Shown: positions 62,437 through 64,000 of the stretch, piece after piece | Layout: each line of letters opens with the position of its first letter | Position numbering within the stretch: the stretch's first letter is position 1 | NCBI GenBank assembly: GCA_002205965.3 | Contig: NADL03000561.1 | Location: 88,189 to 152,188 of the forward strand | Direction: 5' to 3' | DNA: 64,000 bases | DNA from: Kappaphycus alvarezii | Taxonomy: Eukaryota; Rhodophyta; Florideophyceae; Gigartinales; Solieriaceae | Translations under genes and position numbers: made by a program | Notes under the pieces: generated by a model | The model's input: the letters and a program-made list of their open reading frames with translations, nothing else | Databases searched by the model: none | What the model was told of the DNA's origin: nothing

Positions 62437-64000
62437 GTTACCGGCCTGGTGGGGATTTGGGTGGCCGAGGGGATTTGTTGCACATGTTATTTATATGTTC
62501 CAATAAGGCTTGTATGGTCCTCGACAGTGTTCAGGAGTGCTTCATTGTCTTTCTGACAACAGTTGAAGGCATAGAAGTAAAAATATTTTGAGTTATGACA
62601 ATTTTTCGAAAATGTCGATTTTGGCTATTTTTGATGCGGTTGTATCGTTTTGTCTAGGAAATGGATCACAGACCTATATTAACCCGTTATTATTTAAGAA
62701 ATGGATGAAGTAGGCAGTGTATTACAACACTTTTATGAAAAAGTGTGCAAAGATAGCGTCATGCAGACTCTTGGTGTTGCCATGTTTTAAGGCGGTTTTG
62801 ACGGTAAACTCGATTTTGTGGAGTGTTTGTTCAATTAAAGCATTAATCTTGTGCTGAAGTGGTCCCTTGATAGTGGTATTCAGCGTCTATATTATATTTG
62901 TGTGCTGCGATCATGGCCTACGCAGTGATATGGGTCGGGGCTACCTGATTTTCCCTACTATATCCATTTTTTGGGATTGCAGTGAAAATCGATGAAACGA
63001 ACAGTTGATATTAGTAAGGTTTATGTTGGATACGCTGCAAGTCAAACTCTGCATAAAAGTGGCCAATGCAAAAAACTTGCTCTTTAAGCGGAATTGATGA
63101 CGGCTCTGTTTGCGAACAAGTGATCCAATGTGCTCTTAGTGTGTTCTTGGGACCTTGTAAAGTGAGCTGGATACAAATTCGCTTTTATCCGAAAAACTCC
63201 GCAAGGAATCGTTAGTAGTAAGAAATTGGGTAAGGTTTCCTGAACACGAGGATCTGCTGAATTTACATAGGTGACGCACTCAAAGCATTTGTTTATAAAT
63301 TGCTTCCTAACTGAGAAAAGTAAAAACTGAATACCGTCTTGCCTTTATTGAATCCTTGAATCCATTTGGTAGAGAAATAATTCCTAAATCCTGATAAATG
63401 GAGCAGTTGGTATTAGTATGCCTTGTTTTCGGTGCGTGGAATGTAATGCTCCGGTGATTGGTGTCGATAAAAAATGACACAGAGCGACCCTTTTGTGTTT
63501 ACTAGATCCATTTGGGGATAAATATCACTTGAAATCCGTTGGATTGCTTATATCACAAGAGTAGGAAAAGTATGATGCTGTCCGGGATGTAAGGATTTGG
63601 AGAATGTATTTGTCTTTAATCAAGTCATTGCCTGGTTCAATGCTTCCTAAATGAGAAACGTGACGTACAAATACCTTATGGTCTTTATTCAATTTAGTTG
63701 ATGCGTGTGTTTTCAGTTGCAACCTGATGAATACAGCAGATCACCTTAGTAAGTATTTGCATGGTGCTCATAATGTGAGGTTCAGGCTAATGGTGGGGTG
63801 GGAATATATGCCTTGAAATCCGTTGGAGCGATTGTCCTCAAAATGAATTTTTAAGGGACGCCCAGTGTGAGCCTTTCGAGCATGGATGGAGAGCTTTTAT
63901 CGTTCTGATGAATATCAAAGTCTTACGCGATCTAGGAGTGAGAGTCATGTTGGAAGGAGGAATTTTGCCATTTACGTTCATACGGACTGCTTAAGAAACA
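62437..64000 (+). repeat. Non-coding part of unit 4 (cut by the window end)
   Basis: Nearly identical to 52063-53620 and 57253-58810. Its gene would start about 890 bp beyond the window if the period holds (near 64895). Confidence 0.75.

Larger units (their letters stand above)
46749..64000 (+). repeat. Tandem array of ~5.18-kb subtelomeric-type units
   Basis: Three complete units and a fourth partial one. The conserved start GTTACCGGCCTGGTGGGGAT occurs at 46871, 52063, 57253 and 62437, giving periods of 5192, 5190 and 5184 bp. Each unit consists of a telomere-like tract, ~2.4 kb non-coding DNA, a promoter and one long gene on +. Units 2 and 3 are nearly identical; unit 1 is more diverged. 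The array runs off the window end. Layout resembles yeast Y' arrays with interstitial telomeric DNA, but the gene is unrelated to a Y' helicase. Confidence 0.9.

Noticed and set aside
46749-64000. CRISPR array
   Set aside because: The repeats are 5.18 kb long with genes, and the short T/G-rich units lack regular unique spacers.

Overview
This window is eukaryotic, repeat-rich and very poor in host genes. No rRNA gene, confident tRNA gene, operon or CRISPR array is visible. The two best host-gene candidates (a secreted SMP-30-type beta-propeller and an MFS transporter) lack visible introns. The 5' leader of the repeated gene on the right is pyrimidine-rich, as in many fungi. The transposon mix (PIF/Harbinger with a DUF6818-like Myb/SANT gene, pogo, chromovirus Ty3, Copia, endonuclease-bearing non-LTR elements, a tyrosine-recombinase remnant) would fit a fungus, an oomycete or a red alga. 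I cannot decide among these from sequence alone.

Layout of the left and centre. 1.8-6.8 kb is an old, heavily decayed Ty3/gypsy element with recognisable LTRs. 10.0-18.9 kb is a PIF/Harbinger DNA transposon with 36-bp TIRs and a possible AAT target duplication. Its right TIR is split by a young chromodomain Ty3/gypsy element (12667-18853; LTRs differ at 3 of 428 positions; perfect TCCCG duplication). 19.2-20.1 kb is the SMP-30-like gene. 20.9-21.7 kb, 29.7-30.5 kb, 40.1-40.6 kb and 42.7-44.2 kb are fragments of non-LTR retrotransposons with a restriction-like endonuclease tail. 23.4-27.6 kb holds a decayed tyrosine-recombinase locus with many copies of a short palindrome. 30.6-32.3 kb is a Copia remnant, 36.3-36.9 kb a second Harbinger-like remnant, and 37562-40047 a pogo element with TIRs and TA flanks. 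41.2-42.6 kb is the MFS gene, broken by one frameshift.

The right part is the most striking. A Copia element (44.4-46.74 kb) stops inside its integrase region exactly where a degenerate TTTAGGGG-type telomere-like tract begins. From there to the window end runs a tandem array of ~5.18-kb units, each bounded by such a tract (46749, 51982, 57173, 62354). Each unit has ~2.4 kb of non-coding DNA, itself built partly of degenerate ~0.3-kb repeats, then a pyrimidine-rich promoter and one long gene. The G-rich telomeric strand points right, as expected if the chromosome end lies beyond base 64000.

The unit gene encodes a protein of roughly 880 residues. Its N-terminal half resembles a ParB/sulfiredoxin-fold domain (IDGRHRHRS motif) followed by a ParB-like helix-turn-helix and an SV40-like basic nuclear localisation signal. 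In copies 1 and 3 the reading frame has no stop codon of its own and terminates on a TAG supplied by the telomere-like tract. Each copy carries its own 1-bp indels, mostly in homopolymers, so either the copies are decaying or the assembly has errors. I read the array as a subtelomeric, Y'-like amplified unit born from telomere healing of a broken chromosome, carrying a nuclear ParB-like protein gene. This is the best candidate for an undescribed system here.
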